Shown piece after piece: positions 40,130 to 49,242 of a DNA stretch of 54,098 bases. The first letter of the stretch is position 1. Each line of letters opens with the position of its first letter. The position numbers and the translations under genes were made by a program. A model generated the notes under the pieces. The model searched no databases, was not told the DNA's origin, and saw only the letters and a program-made list of their open reading frames with translations. The DNA comes from a bacterium (GTDB taxonomy: Bacteria > Patescibacteriota > Saccharimonadia > Saccharimonadales > Saccharimonadaceae). The DNA is taken from contig JAUIFG010000005.1 of NCBI GenBank assembly GCA_030429445.1, positions 1 to 54,098 of the forward strand, given 5' to 3'.

Positions 40130-42430
40130 ATGCCGAAAAATCTAGTAATAGTCGAGTCCCCAGCAAAAGCAAAAACTATCGAGAAATATCTCGGTAGTGA
40201 TTTTCACGTCCTCTCTTCAGTAGGGCATATTCGCAGCATCCCAAAAAAGACCTCAGATGGTAAGCCGTCGGTCGATATTCAAGATGGATTCAAAACTCAA
40301 TACGAGATCGACCCTGACAAGAAAAAGGTTATCGCCGAACTGCGAAAAGGAGCAAAAAACGCTGATACTATCTGGCTCGCAACAGATGAAGACCGTGAAG
40401 GAGAGGCGATTGCTTGGCATTTGTGCGAAGTATTAAAACTAGACCCAGCAAAAACAAATCGAATTGTATTCCATGAAATCACAAAGGGCGCCATAACGGA
40501 TGCCATTAAAAAACCTCGAACCGTTGACATGCATCTTGTTCAGGCACAACAAGCCCGACAAATATTAGACCGTATTGTTGGGTTCGAGCTCAGCCCCGTC
40601 GTGTGGCAAAAAGTGCCTGGCGGCAAATCAGCCGGTCGCGTCCAATCACCGGCAGTACGCTTACTCGTCGAACGTGAACGAGAAATTACCGAATTTGAAG
40701 GCTCCTTTCAATTTAAAGTATCTGCTGTCCTCATTCACGGCAAGGATGAAGTCAAAGCCGATTTACCTCAGCGATTTGATACCGAAAAAGAAGCACAGGA
40801 ATTCCTCGAAAGCCTCGCTGATGCAAAATTTACAGTAAAAAATGTCGCCACCAGTCCCGGTGTGCGCAACCCCAGTGCACCATTCACCACCAGCACCCTC
40901 CAGCAGGATGCTAACTCACGCATGGGTTATAGCAGTAAAGGTACAATGTCGAGTGCTCAACGCCTGTATCAAGCAGGGAAGATTACCTACATGCGTACTG
41001 ACAGCACAATTCTATCAGGTCAAGCAATCGCGAGTACCAAAGATTTCATTATCAGCGAATACGGCGAACAATATAGCCATGTTCGTAACTTCAAAACAAA
41101 ATCATCCAGCGCCCAGGAAGCTCATGAAGCCATCCGACCAACTGATATGAAATTAGAAAAAGCAACTGACGATGCACGCGATCAAAAACTATATGCATTA
41201 ATCCGTAATCGAACACTCGCCAGTCAAATGGCACCCGCAAAGCTAGAAAAAACTACCATGACGATAGCCATTAGTTCGTCAAAGCATGCCTTCGAGGCAA
41301 AGGGTGAAGTTGTCCTATTTGACGGGTTTCTCAAAGTATACGGTGCCAACAAAAAGACTGACGTCTTGCTGCCAAAATTATCAGCAGACGACACACTACT
41401 ACTCAATGAAGCAATCGCCAAGCAGACGTTTGCCAAACCACCGGCCCGATACACTGAAGGTAGTTTGGTTAAAAAACTCGAAGAACTTGGCATTGGTCGT
41501 CCATCGACGTATGCGACCATCATTGATACTATCCAAACTCGAGGTTACGTCGTTCGCGGTGAAAGCGAAGGAAAGGATCGTGATACTATTGTCCTCTCTC
41601 TCAAGAAAAAAGACGTACAGCGTGAGGTTATCCAGGAAAAAACAGGGGCAGACAAGGGCAAACTCGTTCCAACTCCTGCGGGTGAATTAATTGCTGACTT
41701 CCTGGGTAAGCATTTCGAACAAATTATCGATTACGATTTCACAGCCGATGTTGAAAAGAAATTCGACCTCGTTGCTGACAATAAACTAAAACGAAACGAT
41801 ATGTTGGAAAAATTCTACGGACCATTCCACAAATTAATCGAAGAATCAGGCAGCATCGACCGTAGTAAGGTAGGGCAGTCGCGCAGTATTGGCACTCATC
41901 CAAAATCTGGCAAAATCATTACCGCTCGATTTGGTCGCTATGGACCAATGCTACAACTAGGCGCAACCGAAGACGAAGAAAAACCACAATTTGCACCAAT
42001 GCCAAAAGGTGCAAAGATTGAATCAGTCACACTAGAAGAAGCCTTGACCGCCTTTGAACTACCACGAGTCGTCGGATTGACTGAGGATGGTCAAGAAATC
42101 AAAGCGAACATCGGTAGGTTTGGACCATACATTCAAATTGGCAAGCTCTTTGTTAGCATCAAAGATGAGGATCCGCACACAATTACGCACGAAAAATCAT
42201 TGGAATTATATGCCGCAAAGCTCAAGGCCGAAGCAGAAAAAAACATAGCCGACTTTGGTGATGGTATCAAAGTTTTGAACGGTCGTTTCGGACCCTACAT
42301 CACCGACGGCAAAAAGAACGCCAAAATTCCAAAGGATACTGATCCCAAAACAGTAACTCACGAACAAGCAAAAAAGCTCATTGCCGAGGCTCCCGCAAGT
42401 AAAAAACGCTTTACGCGTCGCAAAAAATAG
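40130..42430 (+). CDS. topA: DNA topoisomerase I
   Basis: Type IA topoisomerase that relaxes negative supercoils; 766 aa. The TOPRIM domain (1-120) has VESPAKAKTIEKYL and DEDREGEAIAWHL; catalytic Tyr287 is in ITYMRTDST. The zinc-finger tail of the E. coli enzyme is replaced by repeated GRFGPY modules (ARFGRYGPM, GRFGPYIQIG, GRFGPYITDG) and a Lys/Arg-rich end, as in many CPR, actinobacterial and cyanobacterial enzymes. No strong ribosome site; the ATG is defined by the conserved N-terminus. Confidence 0.96.
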   Translation: MPKNLVIVESPAKAKTIEKYLGSDFHVLSSVGHIRSIPKKTSDGKPSVDIQDGFKTQYEIDPDKKKVIAELRKGAKNADTIWLATDEDREGEAIAWHLCEVLKLDPAKTNRIVFHEITKGAITDAIKKPRTVDMHLVQAQQARQILDRIVGFELSPVVWQKVPGGKSAGRVQSPAVRLLVEREREITEFEGSFQFKVSAVLIHGKDEVKADLPQRFDTEKEAQEFLESLADAKFTVKNVATSPGVRNPSAPFTTSTLQQDANSRMGYSSKGTMSSAQRLYQAGKITYMRTDSTILSGQAIASTKDFIISEYGEQYSHVRNFKTKSSSAQEAHEAIRPTDMKLEKATDDARDQKLYALIRNRTLASQMAPAKLEKTTMTIAISSSKHAFEAKGEVVLFDGFLKVYGANKKTDVLLPKLSADDTLLLNEAIAKQTFAKPPARYTEGSLVKKLEELGIGRPSTYATIIDTIQTRGYVVRGESEGKDRDTIVLSLKKKDVQREVIQEKTGADKGKLVPTPAGELIADFLGKHFEQIIDYDFTADVEKKFDLVADNKLKRNDMLEKFYGPFHKLIEESGSIDRSKVGQSRSIGTHPKSGKIITARFGRYGPMLQLGATEDEEKPQFAPMPKGAKIESVTLEEALTAFELPRVVGLTEDGQEIKANIGRFGPYIQIGKLFVSIKDEDPHTITHEKSLELYAAKLKAEAEKNIADFGDGIKVLNGRFGPYITDGKKNAKIPKDTDPKTVTHEQAKKLIAEAPASKKRFTRRKK

Positions 42431-42458
42431 TTGACTTTACAGAAATTAGGAATAAAAT
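42431..42458 (+). promoter_or_regulatory. Promoter of the 63-aa gene
   Basis: TTGACT (42431-42436), a 16-nt spacer and TAAAAT (42453-42458), directly after the topA stop. The leader contains a GGGGA/TCCCC hairpin and ends in the ribosome site AAAGGGGGTGA. Confidence 0.65.
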
Positions 42459-42514
42459 TATTTCACTAGTCTCTATTCAGGGGACTCGAGTATCCCCGAA
42501 AGGGGGTGAAAAAG

Positions 42515-42706
42515 ATGAAAGTTTTAGGTTTGGTAGTGGGATTCCTTGGCGTCCTGCTAGCAGTAGCAGCTGTCGTTGTCGGCGCACCAGTCGCCGCATC
42601 GGCTCTGGCCCTCAGCTTCTCGGCCGTATGGTCGTGGGCAACGGTTCAGGCATTTGTCGGCGGCGTTGTCGGTGTCATGCTTGCCCGATGGGGTTTCGAC
42701 CAGTAA
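42515..42706 (+). CDS. Small hydrophobic protein, 63 aa
   Basis: A Val/Ala/Gly-rich double-helix protein (segments about 3-27 and 30-57 with a VWSWATVQAF centre), nearly all membrane or bilayer-active. Function unknown; a structural small membrane protein, holin-like or bacteriocin-like peptide are all possible. The start could be GTG 42506, but AAAGGGGGTGA lies six bases before ATG 42515. It has its own promoter, leader hairpin and terminator and looks strongly translated. GC-rich compared with neighbours. Confidence 0.65.
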   Translation: MKVLGLVVGFLGVLLAVAAVVVGAPVAASALALSFSAVWSWATVQAFVGGVVGVMLARWGFDQ

Positions 42707-42787
42707 GCGGTCCAGCTCATCACCTTCGGCGATCGAACATCAGTAACACCTGATACTCCAACCGTCCAACTTCATCCATAACTAAAT

Positions 42788-42853
42788 ACCGCCCTCAAGA
42801 GAAACCGCCTCGAGACAACACTGTTTCGGCAAAGCTCTTGGGGCGGTTTTCAT
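42788..42853 (+). terminator. Long-stem intrinsic terminator
   Basis: ACCGCCC-T-CAAGAG (42788-42801) pairs with CTCTTG-GGGCGGT (42835-42847), 13 bp with one bulged T, then TTTCATTT. It ends the 63-aa gene transcript; the 80 bp before it hold no gene. Confidence 0.75.
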
Positions 42854-42933
42854 TTGCGCAATGCATCTCCACATTCCAAGGAGGGTAGACTATTTTACTT
42901 GTAAAATTAGCATAAGTATGATATAATAAAAGT

Positions 42934-43728
42934 ATGAAGTCAAACAGCCACGAACAACCATTTCGTATCTCTATTACTGGTATCGACGGATCTGGCAAAG
43001 ATGGTGTTACTACCTCCGTTCTCGAGATGCTTTCTATGGAATCGCCCGCCATACAGATCGGCAAGCCTTCTTTTATGTACGAACAGGGCAAATCACACGA
43101 GATCTTTCGCCCCGTGAATCGAACAGTCGATACCATTCATGATTTTGGCGACAGACACCAGTACCAGAAGCTTATCCTGGGTATCAGTGCGGTCAACGTC
43201 GTTGTCCAAGCTCGCATACTAGAGCGTTTGGCGGAACACTATCAGCCCCACGCTGACATTATTGCTTCAAACCGCGATACACGAATTGATTCTGCTGTTT
43301 ATATGGAATACTACGGTAATAAGTCAAAAAATTCGTCAACAAAAGGACGTGAAGATCAGATTCAACGAATTCAACAACGCATCAACCGAGTCCAACGACT
43401 AACGAAAATTAAAAGAGACCTTATTATCACACTTGCTGTCGATCCCGAAATTGCCATACAACGCATCGAAGACCGGATTGCAAAAGACAAGTTATCTGGA
43501 GCCGGCAAAGAAAGCCCTCGACAAATGCACGAGACAATAGGTGACTTGGCGATGCTTGCAGCCGCTTACGAGCCCGCAAGCCAACAATTACAAGTAATTC
43601 AGCCCCACAGGGCAGTAACCATCGACACATCTGATCGTAGTTTCGAAGAAGTTGTTGATATTACCTACAGGACAATCAATAGTGCCCGTCAGAACCAATT
43701 TGGCCCCGGGCACACCATCAATCTCTAA
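42934..43728 (+). CDS. Thymidylate-kinase-like P-loop protein
   Basis: A 264-aa nucleotide-kinase-fold protein. The P-loop is GIDGSGKDG (16-24), as in Tmk (GxDGxGKS), but the usual final Ser/Thr is Asp-Gly. SNRDTRIDSAVYM is the Tmk-like DRxxxS segment, and LAVDPEIAIQRIEDR matches the helix after beta-4. It is about 50 residues longer than Tmk, so it may act on another substrate. TGA-TATAAT (42919-42927) lies 6 nt before the ATG; no ribosome site. Confidence 0.7.
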   Translation: MKSNSHEQPFRISITGIDGSGKDGVTTSVLEMLSMESPAIQIGKPSFMYEQGKSHEIFRPVNRTVDTIHDFGDRHQYQKLILGISAVNVVVQARILERLAEHYQPHADIIASNRDTRIDSAVYMEYYGNKSKNSSTKGREDQIQRIQQRINRVQRLTKIKRDLIITLAVDPEIAIQRIEDRIAKDKLSGAGKESPRQMHETIGDLAMLAAAYEPASQQLQVIQPHRAVTIDTSDRSFEEVVDITYRTINSARQNQFGPGHTINL

Positions 43729-43817
43729 CGTACAAGCATAAGCAATAAACTATCAACAAAACAATAGGGCAAATATAAAAAGCCTCAAAACATTGTTTAC
43801 GAGATAGGTCTATTTCA

Positions 43818-43876
43818 TGCTATAATCTATAAAAGTACGAAAAGTGTTTGACATTATAAAAAATATGTTTTATAAT
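43818..43876 (+). promoter_or_regulatory. Tandem promoters of the sigma-4/HARE gene
   Basis: An extended -10, TGC-TATAAT (43818-43826), is followed by a perfect-consensus promoter, TTGACA (43848-43853), 17 nt, TATAAT (43871-43876). The leader has an ATTAG/CTAAT hairpin and AGAGGAAC before the ATG. Confidence 0.85.
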
Positions 43877-43934
43877 TCAAAAGATAATTAGAACTAATCC
43901 TAATGACTGAGGTGAGGCAGAGAGGAACAACTGA

Positions 43935-44999
43935 ATGAGCCCAGCTCCAACAAAAACTACCGATGAAGCGACAACTGTCGACATTGATGGTGCTATTGAA
44001 GCAATTCTTGACGCCGTTGAACAGGAACGAGAGCGAGAAATCATTACTCGTCGTTTCGGTTTGTACGAACGCAAAGAGACTCTAGAACAAATTGGCGAAC
44101 TACTTGGCATTACAAGAGAACGTGTCCGTCAATTAGAAAAAGCGATCCTTATTCGCCTAAAGATTGCGAGTAGTGATGGTAAAATTCCCGCCGTTCAATC
44201 TGTCGAAAAGGTACTCGTGCGTGAGCTCAGTGAAATGGGACGGCTGGCAACAGTTGCAGATTTGACCGACGCATTGCTTGGTGACAAAGCAACTCCTCTG
44301 TCGCGTGCACGTGTCGCATTTGCTGCGACGCTCGCACCTCGCTTGGTTGTTATTAACGAAAACGATCATTACAAAAATGCCGTTGCTATCGCTGAATATG
44401 GTGATGAAAAGAAAATTGTCAAACAAGTTGACGAAGTCGTTGCTGGTATCAAAAAACATGGTGAACCATTGACTATCGAGCAACTTCATGACCAGCTAAA
44501 CCATGAACATCCTTCACATGTACGTGCACTAGCTACTGTTAGCAAGCATCTGTCAAACCTAAAAGACTCTTGGGGTCTTAATCGATGGCCAACGGTCAAT
44601 CCAAAGAACATTCGTGACAAGATCTATGTCATCCTTCTCGAAAAAGGCTCATCGATGCACTTTTCAGAAATTGCCGATTCCATCAAAGAAAGTAGCTTTA
44701 GTCGCAAGAATGTTACAACACAGGCAATCCACAACGAGCTCATCAAAGACAAACGATTCGTACTCATCGGTCGTGGTATTTATGCACTTGATAGCTGGGG
44801 TTATTCAAAAGGTACCGTTGCAGACACAATCTCAAAGATCCTCAAAAAGAGCGGGGAACCACTTCATCGTGATGAGATCGTCAAGCGTGTACTAAAGAGT
44901 CGTCAGGTCAAAGAAACAACTATTCTATTGAACTTGCAAAGCAAGCCGCAATTCAAGCGAGTCGCAAAAGCAACCTACACTCTTGCCGAAGACAAGTAA
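43935..44999 (+). CDS. Sigma-70 region 4 fused to HARE-HTH domain
   Basis: A 354-aa transcription-associated protein. Residues 30-78 are a sigma region 4 helix-turn-helix (ITRRFGLYERKETLEQIGEL, ITRERVRQLEKAILIRL). Residues 225-290 resemble the HARE-HTH/RpoE-delta winged helix (LLEKGSSMHFSEIADSI, GRGIYALDSWGY), and 293-350 look like a second such helix. Region 2, needed for -10 recognition, is absent, so it is not a full sigma factor. It may contact RNA polymerase or upstream DNA and tune transcription. Two stacked consensus promoters imply high expression. Confidence 0.85.
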   Translation: MSPAPTKTTDEATTVDIDGAIEAILDAVEQEREREIITRRFGLYERKETLEQIGELLGITRERVRQLEKAILIRLKIASSDGKIPAVQSVEKVLVRELSEMGRLATVADLTDALLGDKATPLSRARVAFAATLAPRLVVINENDHYKNAVAIAEYGDEKKIVKQVDEVVAGIKKHGEPLTIEQLHDQLNHEHPSHVRALATVSKHLSNLKDSWGLNRWPTVNPKNIRDKIYVILLEKGSSMHFSEIADSIKESSFSRKNVTTQAIHNELIKDKRFVLIGRGIYALDSWGYSKGTVADTISKILKKSGEPLHRDEIVKRVLKSRQVKETTILLNLQSKPQFKRVAKATYTLAEDK

Positions 45000-45045
45000 C
45001 ACCTTGCGTAGTGGCGCTTATGGTGGGACAATGGAAGGGTAACCT

Positions 45046-48000
45046 ATGGAAGTATTTTCGTGGATCATTGGACTGCTTTTACAATGGTACGTCTGGCTAC
45101 CAGTCGTACTTATTCTGGGTTATCTAACATGGCGTAATTATCAACGTGTTGATTCAATTCGTGCCACCGAGAGCACTCTATTAATTCTCGAAATCCCAAA
45201 AGCAAATGACAAAAAAGAGCTCGCCGCCGAGCAATTGTTTGCTAGTTTGCACGGAATTCTGCGGGATAAAGAAGAATTAAAGCAATCCGGCGGCATCCAA
45301 GAACACCTCAGTTTCGAAATTGCCAGCGTCAGCGGGCAAATTCGCTTTTACGTTTGGGTGCCAACGGCACTACGCAGCTTTGTCGAAGGGCAAATATACT
45401 CGCAGTATCCAACGGTACAGATTCACGAGGCAGAGGAAGACTACGTTTCACACGAGCGCGAACATAGTGTTACCTACACAGGCGAGATTACACTGACCGA
45501 CAGCGAATTTCTACCGATAAAAACCTTCCAGAGCTTCGAGGTTGACCCACTCGCAGGTATCACTGGAACTCTCGCAAAACTTGAATCAACAGGCGAAGAG
45601 TTATGGATACAAGTCCTCGTTCGACCCGTCCCTGATACGTGGCACAAAGCGTCTGACAGTTGGATAAAGACCGTAAAGGGAGGTGGTAGTCCTTTTGGAT
45701 TTCTGACTGATGGCAAGGGCTTTGATGCCAAATGGCTGTTCGGACTGCTTGAAGCGTTATGGAAACCACCAGAACAAGGAGTAGGAGGTACTGCATCAAA
45801 ACCAGAGTTATCAGAGCGTAACAAAACTCGTATCAGTGAGGCCGAAGCAAAAGCAACCAAGCTTGGCTATCAGGTAAAAATCCGCGTGGCGTACCTTGGG
45901 GATAGTCAAACAAATGCTCGACTGCAAATGCAGGCACTTGTTGGTACGTTCAAGCAATTCAACAGCACCAACCTCAATGGCTTCAAAGTTGCCGGGACAA
46001 GCTTTCGCAAAGAAGACCTCGAAAAATACCGCGCCCGTCTATTTGCGGATAGGGGATACATCCTTAATATCGAAGAAGTTGCCAGTGTCTTTCACTTGCC
46101 GCACACTAATGTCGAGACACCCAATATCGTCTGGGCATCGTCAAAGACAGCTGAACCGCCATCGAAATTACCCGTACTTACAGGTGATGATTCAATAGAC
46201 GAGAACATCAGTGCTTTTGGACTAACAAACTTTCGCGGTATCAACCATCAATTTGGTATGTTGCGAAGTGACCGCTCTCGCCACATTTATATCATTGGAC
46301 AAACTGGAGCAGGTAAATCAGGTACGCTAGAGTTGTTTGCGCTCAGTGACATTTATCACAACCAAGGCTACGCCATTATTGACCCTCACGGGGATTTCGC
46401 CGTTAATAACATGAAGTTCATTCCTGCCGACCGTATCAAAGACGTCGTGTACTTTAATCCTGCCGATACCGCCCATCCGCTCGGATTTAACCCGCTAGAA
46501 GTCACGAATCCTTCACAAAAGAGTAATATCAGCAGTGAAGTTATCGGTGTACTCAAACGTATGTTTGGTGATAGCTGGGGGCCACGCTTAGAATACATTC
46601 TGCGCTATACCATTCTGGCACTCTTGGATCGACCAAACGCCACTATGCTGGATATTACACGCATGCTTACAGACAAAAAATTCCGCAAAGAAACCTTATC
46701 GTACAGCAAAGATACCGTAGTACTCCAGTTTTGGACTGTCGAATTCAACAGCTGGTCGGACAAATTCCAATCAGAAGCAATTGCACCAGTGCTCAATAAG
46801 GTGGGTGCTTTTACGGCAAACCCGATCATTCGTAATATTATCGGCCAACCAAAGAGTACGTTTAATATACGACGTATCATGGACAATGGCGGAATACTCA
46901 TCGTCAACCTATCAAAGGGTCTATTGGGCGAGGATAATTCCAGCATTCTCGGTGCATTTTTGGTTACCAAAATTCAATTGGCAGCCATGAGTCGTAGCGA
47001 CATTCCCGACATCGAAGATCGTCGTCCTTTTTATCTATACGTCGACGAGTTTCAAAACTTTGCCACTGATTCGTTTGCAACGATTTTGTCCGAGGCTCGA
47101 AAGTACGGCCTGAATCTAACTGTTGCCAATCAATACACATCACAAATGAGCGACACCGTACGAGACGCGGTATTTGGCAATGTCGGCACAATGATTTCTT
47201 TCCGTGTTTCTGCCGATGACGCACCAAACCTGGTTAAACAATTCGAACCACAATTCGAAGCAAACGATTTGTTGCAAATGCACAATCGCAACTTTGTCAT
47301 TAACATGGTAATAAAAGGTGAAAAGTCACCAGCGTTCAGCGCCAGAACTCTACAATTACCACCGGTACAAGCCGATAATTCCTCGGCAATTATTGAACAT
47401 ACTCGCCAAACATATAGTCGACGAAGGGAAGATATCGAGCGAGAAATCAGTGAAGCGATTCAGCCACCTGAAAATCTCGTACGTAAAGGACCAGGCAACC
47501 CTCGTACGCCCAGAGAGCCAGCATCATCCAATCAACAAAATCAACAGAGGTATACCCCTGTTAATGTACCTCATCCCAACGAGCCAAACAGGCCAAAATT
47601 TGTCGTAGAAACCCCTCAGGGTGAAGCGATTATGGAATCGGCAAAGAAACCAGAACCGGCGGAGGACGCAACAAAGAGAGAAAAGGAGAAAAAGCCCGAA
47701 GTAAAAGAGGATAGTGGGGAAAATAAAGATGATGCGAAATCCGAGAAAACACCGATCAAAAAGAAGCGGACTCGTAGCCGTCGTCGCAAAAAAGACACTG
47801 CCGACGATAAGAAAGAAGATGCGAAATCCGAGAAAAAGGAAGATGGTAGGCCTGCCGAACAATCTCAAAAAACTGAAACCAAGCAACAGCCCGAAAAGAC
47901 TGAACACGTCAATGATTTGCTGAGAGTAAAACACCACATCCCTGAACAACCCGCCCCTCAGCCTACTGACGACGGGCAAAAGGACAAGCCTACGCCACCA

Positions 48001-48066
48001 AAACCAAAACCCACTCCGCCAAAACCACGCAAAGATGATGACATGGGCCTCCTACGAGTGCGTTAG
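45046..48066 (+). CDS. VirD4/TraG-like ATPase (DUF87-type) with disordered tail
   Basis: A 1006-aa membrane-tethered ATPase. One hydrophobic segment (about 5-27), a large N-terminal domain, Walker A IIGQTGAGKSG (about 414-424), Walker B LYVDEFQNF (about 662-670) and the downstream sensor ANQYTSQM. After about residue 780 the protein is Lys/Glu/Pro-rich and disordered, with a repeated DAKSEK module. It resembles type IV secretion coupling ATPases often found alone in CPR genomes; no VirB genes are nearby. GGAAGGG precedes the ATG. The 48094 membrane gene follows. Confidence 0.88.
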   Translation: MEVFSWIIGLLLQWYVWLPVVLILGYLTWRNYQRVDSIRATESTLLILEIPKANDKKELAAEQLFASLHGILRDKEELKQSGGIQEHLSFEIASVSGQIRFYVWVPTALRSFVEGQIYSQYPTVQIHEAEEDYVSHEREHSVTYTGEITLTDSEFLPIKTFQSFEVDPLAGITGTLAKLESTGEELWIQVLVRPVPDTWHKASDSWIKTVKGGGSPFGFLTDGKGFDAKWLFGLLEALWKPPEQGVGGTASKPELSERNKTRISEAEAKATKLGYQVKIRVAYLGDSQTNARLQMQALVGTFKQFNSTNLNGFKVAGTSFRKEDLEKYRARLFADRGYILNIEEVASVFHLPHTNVETPNIVWASSKTAEPPSKLPVLTGDDSIDENISAFGLTNFRGINHQFGMLRSDRSRHIYIIGQTGAGKSGTLELFALSDIYHNQGYAIIDPHGDFAVNNMKFIPADRIKDVVYFNPADTAHPLGFNPLEVTNPSQKSNISSEVIGVLKRMFGDSWGPRLEYILRYTILALLDRPNATMLDITRMLTDKKFRKETLSYSKDTVVLQFWTVEFNSWSDKFQSEAIAPVLNKVGAFTANPIIRNIIGQPKSTFNIRRIMDNGGILIVNLSKGLLGEDNSSILGAFLVTKIQLAAMSRSDIPDIEDRRPFYLYVDEFQNFATDSFATILSEARKYGLNLTVANQYTSQMSDTVRDAVFGNVGTMISFRVSADDAPNLVKQFEPQFEANDLLQMHNRNFVINMVIKGEKSPAFSARTLQLPPVQADNSSAIIEHTRQTYSRRREDIEREISEAIQPPENLVRKGPGNPRTPREPASSNQQNQQRYTPVNVPHPNEPNRPKFVVETPQGEAIMESAKKPEPAEDATKREKEKKPEVKEDSGENKDDAKSEKTPIKKKRTRSRRRKKDTADDKKEDAKSEKKEDGRPAEQSQKTETKQQPEKTEHVNDLLRVKHHIPEQPAPQPTDDGQKDKPTPPKPKPTPPKPRKDDDMGLLRVR
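47731..47836 (+). repeat. 19-bp direct repeat in the ATPase tail
   Basis: GATGCGAAATCCGAGAAAA occurs at 47731-47749 and 47818-47836, in the same frame, 87 bp apart. It encodes the repeated DAKSEK module, a recent internal duplication. Confidence 0.85.
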
Positions 48067-48093
48067 CATTAGCACTATGGTATAGTGGGAACC

Positions 48094-48468
48094 ATGTTAA
48101 ACTTCTTTGCACAACTTGACCCAGCGGCTCTCCAAGAGCAAATAACAGAAGCAAACAACCAGCAAGCACAGTTGTTGGAATTTGCTCAAACCATGCAGGG
48201 ATTTCTAAAGGCATACCTTCCATTCCTCATCGCAGGCGTAGCCGTATTTGCGTTATTGTTTTTGATAAATGCAATCAACAAAATGCGCGTCGATCGAGCA
48301 ATCATCCGCATGGACAAAAACATTGCAAAAATCCTTGAAAAACTTCCCGATAGAATGCTCGCACACGAACCAAAATCATATGCAAACATGTACGAACCGA
48401 AGCCACCGCCAGACGACAGTCCACCGCCAGCAGAGCAAGAACAGCCAAAGACTACAGATCAGCAATAG
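48094..48468 (+). CDS. Single-pass membrane protein, 124 aa
   Basis: An N-terminal amphipathic/coiled region (Gln-rich, 12-34), one membrane helix (about 41-60), a basic cytosolic helix (KMRVDRAIIRMDKNI) and a Pro-rich acidic tail (PPPDDSPPPAEQEQ). Function unknown; it directly follows the VirD4-like ATPase and could be its partner. TATAGT (48081-48086) lies 7 nt before the ATG, a leaderless arrangement. Confidence 0.7.
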   Translation: MLNFFAQLDPAALQEQITEANNQQAQLLEFAQTMQGFLKAYLPFLIAGVAVFALLFLINAINKMRVDRAIIRMDKNIAKILEKLPDRMLAHEPKSYANMYEPKPPPDDSPPPAEQEQPKTTDQQ

Positions 48469-48515
48469 AGATGCATACTAGTAATATCTGTGTATTTATG
48501 TTATAATATAAGCAC

Positions 48516-49217
48516 ATGAGTCTACGAATTAATTTAGAGCCAGGTGGCATTATTTGGCAGGCTCGGCAACATATGGCCACTTCGCCCCATACGATACCCC
48601 TGGATGTAGATGCCAGCGGATTTGATGGATATGTCGCAGATATGATGAATGCCAAAAGGCTACGCGATAATCTAAATGATGCTCAGGCGAGAGAATATGG
48701 CAGGCACCTGATAGCGGCCAGCAAAGACAATCCCATTGGACGCCAACTCACTAAACATCAAGGACTTTCTGGCGACAAGTCACTCACCGTCAATCTGACG
48801 CTCCTCAATGAATCTATAGGTATCATGCCCGAATACAAACTCGCGGCGTCGGGTATCCGCAAGATTGGACGAGTCACTATATTGCTATACAGCAATGAGA
48901 CGCATGTTCATCTTGCATCCAGGACACCACGACTACAAACAAACATGATGGGTGGTATGAACATTTTGTCTGACGGCGCGGTTCATATGACAATGTTTGC
49001 TCTAGATAACTGCACAAGGTGCGATGATATCAACACCAACGAAGGGAGAAGAATACTGGACCAATTAGACCTATCAGATATTTATTTGAAGCCACAAACC
49101 AACCAAGTTATTCATCACAATGACTTGCAGATGTCTGGTATTTTCAACAAAAAATTTAACGATGACCAAATCACTAGCTTACAGGAATACTTACACGAAC
49201 AGTTTCCGGTAGAGTAG
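48516..49217 (+). CDS. Hypothetical protein, 233 aa
   Basis: I do not recognise this protein. It appears soluble, mixed alpha/beta, with GRVTILLYSNETHVHLAS as a strand pair and a helical C-terminus. No signal or membrane segment. TGT-TATAAT (-10 at 48502-48507) lies 8 nt before the ATG; no Shine-Dalgarno site. It stands between the membrane protein and PspC and shares no obvious function with them. Confidence 0.65.
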   Translation: MSLRINLEPGGIIWQARQHMATSPHTIPLDVDASGFDGYVADMMNAKRLRDNLNDAQAREYGRHLIAASKDNPIGRQLTKHQGLSGDKSLTVNLTLLNESIGIMPEYKLAASGIRKIGRVTILLYSNETHVHLASRTPRLQTNMMGGMNILSDGAVHMTMFALDNCTRCDDINTNEGRRILDQLDLSDIYLKPQTNQVIHHNDLQMSGIFNKKFNDDQITSLQEYLHEQFPVE

Positions 49218-49242
49218 GCGCCTGTTTGCTATAATTAAACTC

